From NCBI GenBank assembly GCA_039029455.1, contig JBCCGE010000124.1:1-8246 (forward strand): DNA of 8,246 nucleotides, written 5' to 3'. The position numbers and the translations under genes were made by a program. Below, in pieces: positions 6,460 through 8,246 of this stretch. A model generated the notes under the pieces. It saw only the letters and a program-made list of their open reading frames with translations. It ran no database searches and had not been told where the DNA came from. Source of the DNA: JBCCGE01 sp039029455. GTDB taxonomy: Bacteria; Pseudomonadota; Gammaproteobacteria; Arenicellales; Poriferihabitantaceae. Position 1 is the first letter of the stretch, and the number at the start of each line of letters is the position of its first letter.

Positions 6460-7659
6460 ATGTCCGCCGTCCACGCTATCCAGAAAAAGGTACCGTTGAG
6501 CGATCTGCTCGCGGTCAACCAGCCCATAGAAAACGCACGCGGGATGCCCAACCCTGCGTACACCGATTGGGATACTTTCAAATTTGAGCGCGAACATGTG
6601 TTCGCTCCTGGATGGACCGCGCTGACTTTTGTGGATCTGATCCCGGAAAACAAAACTGTGGTGCCGATGGATTTTATGGGCCTGCCTGTGTTTCTCAGTC
6701 GCGACAAAACCGGCCAGATTCGGGTATTTCACAACGTCTGCAGTCACCGCGGCGTGCGACTGGTTCGTGAGCCGCGTCGGACCAACGGAATGGTTGTATG
6801 CCCGTATCACGCGTGGAGCTATGACCTGACCGGGAATCTTCGTGCGACGCCTCATATCGGCGGTGTGGGCGTAAATACCGCTCCCGGGTTTGAATGCAAG
6901 AACCACGGTTTGAAGGAAATCCGGTCCCATATCTGGCTGGGCGTTGTATTTGTAAATTTGTCAGGGGATGCAGCTGATTTTGAGGAACATGCCAGCCCAT
7001 TACTGGACCGGTATCACGAATACACCGGTAAGGAAGGTCTGGATGAGATCAGACTGGCCAGCACCCACGGCAGCATTTCGTTCGATATCAAGTGCAACTG
7101 GAAGCTTGCGGTAGAAAACTACACCGAGGCGTATCACTTGCCCTGGGTGCACCCGGATTTGAACACTTATTCGCCGCTGGACAAACATGACAACGTAATC
7201 ATCAGCGACGATTTTTCCGGTCAGATTACCCACGTCTTTAATCCTCAATTTGAAGGCGCGCCGAATTTGCCGGTGTTTGGTCACTGGCCTGAGTCCGAAC
7301 ATCATCATGCGGAGTACCCGACCTTCTATCCAAATCTTCTGCTTGGATTCCAGGTCAATCACGTTTTTGCGTTAATCGTACGTCCTGTTGAACCGGGCCG
7401 AGTTGAGGAAAATCTGCGTATATTCTATGTCGGTGACGATGCCAACACCGATCACTACGAACGGACGCGAGAAATGAACTGGAAAGCCTGGAAGCAGGTT
7501 TTTACAGAAGACGTTGAGTCCGTGGAAGGCATGCAAATCGGCCGTGGATCACCCGGTTATGTTGGCGGCGCGTTCTCTCCCATTCTTGAGGGATGTTCTC
7601 ACCATTTCCATCAATGGGTTGCCCGCAAATACACTGAAGCCTACCGTAAATACGGCTGA
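6460..7659 (+). CDS. Rieske non-heme iron oxygenase, alpha (catalytic) subunit
   Basis: This is the catalytic subunit of a Rieske oxygenase, which uses O2 and electrons from a reductase to mono- or dioxygenate, or demethylate, a substrate. In the 399-residue form the [2Fe-2S] ligands are C94 and H96 (CSHRG) and C114 and H117 (CPYHAWSYDLTG). The mononuclear iron site in NWKLAVENYTEAYHLPWVH has H226 and H231, with D351 in TEDVESVEGMQ as the likely third ligand. E223 and N220 surround the bridging region. Length and motifs fit the broad family that includes aromatic dioxygenases and choline- or betaine-type oxygenases; I cannot choose the substrate. No beta subunit, ferredoxin or reductase gene is in view. 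An in-frame GTG at 6388 would add 24 residues, but it lies upstream of the likely promoter, so ATG 6460 is preferred; its ribosome site is a weak GAG at 6451-6453. The gene is divergent from the LysR gene, which probably regulates it. Confidence 0.92.
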   Translation: MSAVHAIQKKVPLSDLLAVNQPIENARGMPNPAYTDWDTFKFEREHVFAPGWTALTFVDLIPENKTVVPMDFMGLPVFLSRDKTGQIRVFHNVCSHRGVRLVREPRRTNGMVVCPYHAWSYDLTGNLRATPHIGGVGVNTAPGFECKNHGLKEIRSHIWLGVVFVNLSGDAADFEEHASPLLDRYHEYTGKEGLDEIRLASTHGSISFDIKCNWKLAVENYTEAYHLPWVHPDLNTYSPLDKHDNVIISDDFSGQITHVFNPQFEGAPNLPVFGHWPESEHHHAEYPTFYPNLLLGFQVNHVFALIVRPVEPGRVEENLRIFYVGDDANTDHYERTREMNWKAWKQVFTEDVESVEGMQIGRGSPGYVGGAFSPILEGCSHHFHQWVARKYTEAYRKYG

Positions 7660-7686
7660 TCACGGAGTCTTCGGTCCTTACCTGCT

Positions 7687-7712
7687 TTGCCAGCGGAGTT
7701 TCCGCACGGCAA
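7687..7712 (+). terminator. candidate terminator hairpin after the Rieske gene
   Basis: TTGCC at 7687-7691 pairs with GGCAA at 7708-7712, and GCGGA at 7693-7697 pairs with TCCGC at 7701-7705, with a small A/AC internal loop and a GTT loop. The stem has ten pairs and lies 28 bases after the stop codon. The following TAATTTGT is only modestly T-rich, so termination may be partial. Confidence 0.45.
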
Positions 7713-7776
7713 TAATTTGTGTAGCATCGGGCTTTTGTTTCCGCGACCGCAATGGTTTGCCCAGCCAACAGTTATC

Positions 7777-8246
7777 ATGACATCCAAGTCAGATCCAAAG
7801 TCATCGACCTCGACTGATCCCGCAGCCCCAAAACAACAAGTCTCTCTGGAAATCAAAGACCCACAGGTCATTTTCAATACCGTGTGGAATTCTCTTGAAG
7901 AAGAGTTTGGTGAAGAAAATCTGCTGTTCCCCAAAGAACTGATCCTGCTCGGTGGCGCACCGGGATCCGGCAAAGGCACCCAGACACGATTTATTCTGTC
8001 CACCCGCGGGCTAACCTGCAAACCTATAGTGGTCAGCGATCTTCTGCGCACTCCGGAAGCAGAAAAAATAAAGGCTCAGGGTCAGCTGGTCGGCGACACC
8101 GAAGTGGTTGGTCTGGTACTCAAAGAACTGCTCAGACCAGAATACAGGGACGGGGCGCTTCTGGACGGCTTCCCCCGCACGCAGGTTCAGGTTGAATGCC
8201 TTAAGTTACTGGTCAACAGTATCAATCGACTGTACAAGAAGTACGC
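7777..8246 (+). CDS. adenylate-kinase-like nucleoside monophosphate kinase (partial, cut by window end)
   Basis: The frame starts at ATG 7777 and is open to the window edge, giving 156 codons of a longer protein. Residues 59-69 read GGAPGSGKGTQ, the P-loop of adenylate kinases, with K66 as the phosphate-binding lysine. DGFPRT at 130-135 is the second conserved kinase motif. Between them VVSDLLRTPEAEKIKAQGQLVGDTEVV replaces the usual TGDMLR segment plus a longer helical NMP-binding region, so that domain is several residues shorter than in E. coli Adk. About 55 residues precede the P-loop: a Ser/Thr/Pro/Lys-rich stretch (2-20), then a probable helix (about 28-48). Classical Adk starts within a few residues of the P-loop. 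It resembles a divergent nucleoside monophosphate kinase family I recall from proteobacteria, distinct from housekeeping Adk. The LID domain is not visible, so substrate is open. No clear ribosome site precedes the ATG. Confidence 0.8.
   Translation, partial: MTSKSDPKSSTSTDPAAPKQQVSLEIKDPQVIFNTVWNSLEEEFGEENLLFPKELILLGGAPGSGKGTQTRFILSTRGLTCKPIVVSDLLRTPEAEKIKAQGQLVGDTEVVGLVLKELLRPEYRDGALLDGFPRTQVQVECLKLLVNSINRLYKKY

Overview
The window looks like chromosomal DNA from a gammaproteobacterium, probably an environmental or marine one. This rests on the gene order thiolase then FadJ-type protein, on the small downstream protein that resembles a family I know from pseudomonad-like bacteria, and on a G+C content of roughly half by eye. 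There are no RNA genes, insertion sequences, phage genes or CRISPR arrays. The species cannot be fixed from the sequence.

Left block (about 206-4108, + strand): a fatty-acid beta-oxidation operon. A FadI-like 3-ketoacyl-CoA thiolase overlaps by 8 bases a FadJ-like fusion of enoyl-CoA hydratase and 3-hydroxyacyl-CoA dehydrogenase. Together they would carry out the last three steps of each beta-oxidation cycle. A short gene for an uncharacterised DUF7931-like protein follows after 23 bases.

Middle block (about 4179-6326, - strand): a compact operon read right to left. It encodes a LysR-type regulator, a 5-carboxymethyl-2-hydroxymuconate isomerase (CHMI) family tautomerase and an Fe(II)/2-oxoglutarate dioxygenase. 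It converges on the beta-oxidation operon, with a hairpin between them.

Right block (6460-7659, + strand): a Rieske non-heme iron oxygenase alpha subunit, transcribed divergently from the LysR gene. The 133-base gap holds two T-N11-A dyads with centres 30 bases apart. They fall at about -65 and -35 of a recognisable sigma-70-like promoter, the classical layout for LysR-type control. The regulator therefore probably controls the Rieske gene and perhaps its own operon. Rieske oxygenase, CHMI-like tautomerase and 2OG oxygenase may act in one catabolic pathway, but the substrate cannot be read from the sequence. A hairpin follows the Rieske gene, and the window ends inside an adenylate-kinase-like gene with an unusual N-terminal extension.

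The most interesting parts are the LysR/CHMI/2OG/Rieske module, which is not a standard homoprotocatechuate cluster, and the unknown DUF7931-like protein tied to the beta-oxidation operon.
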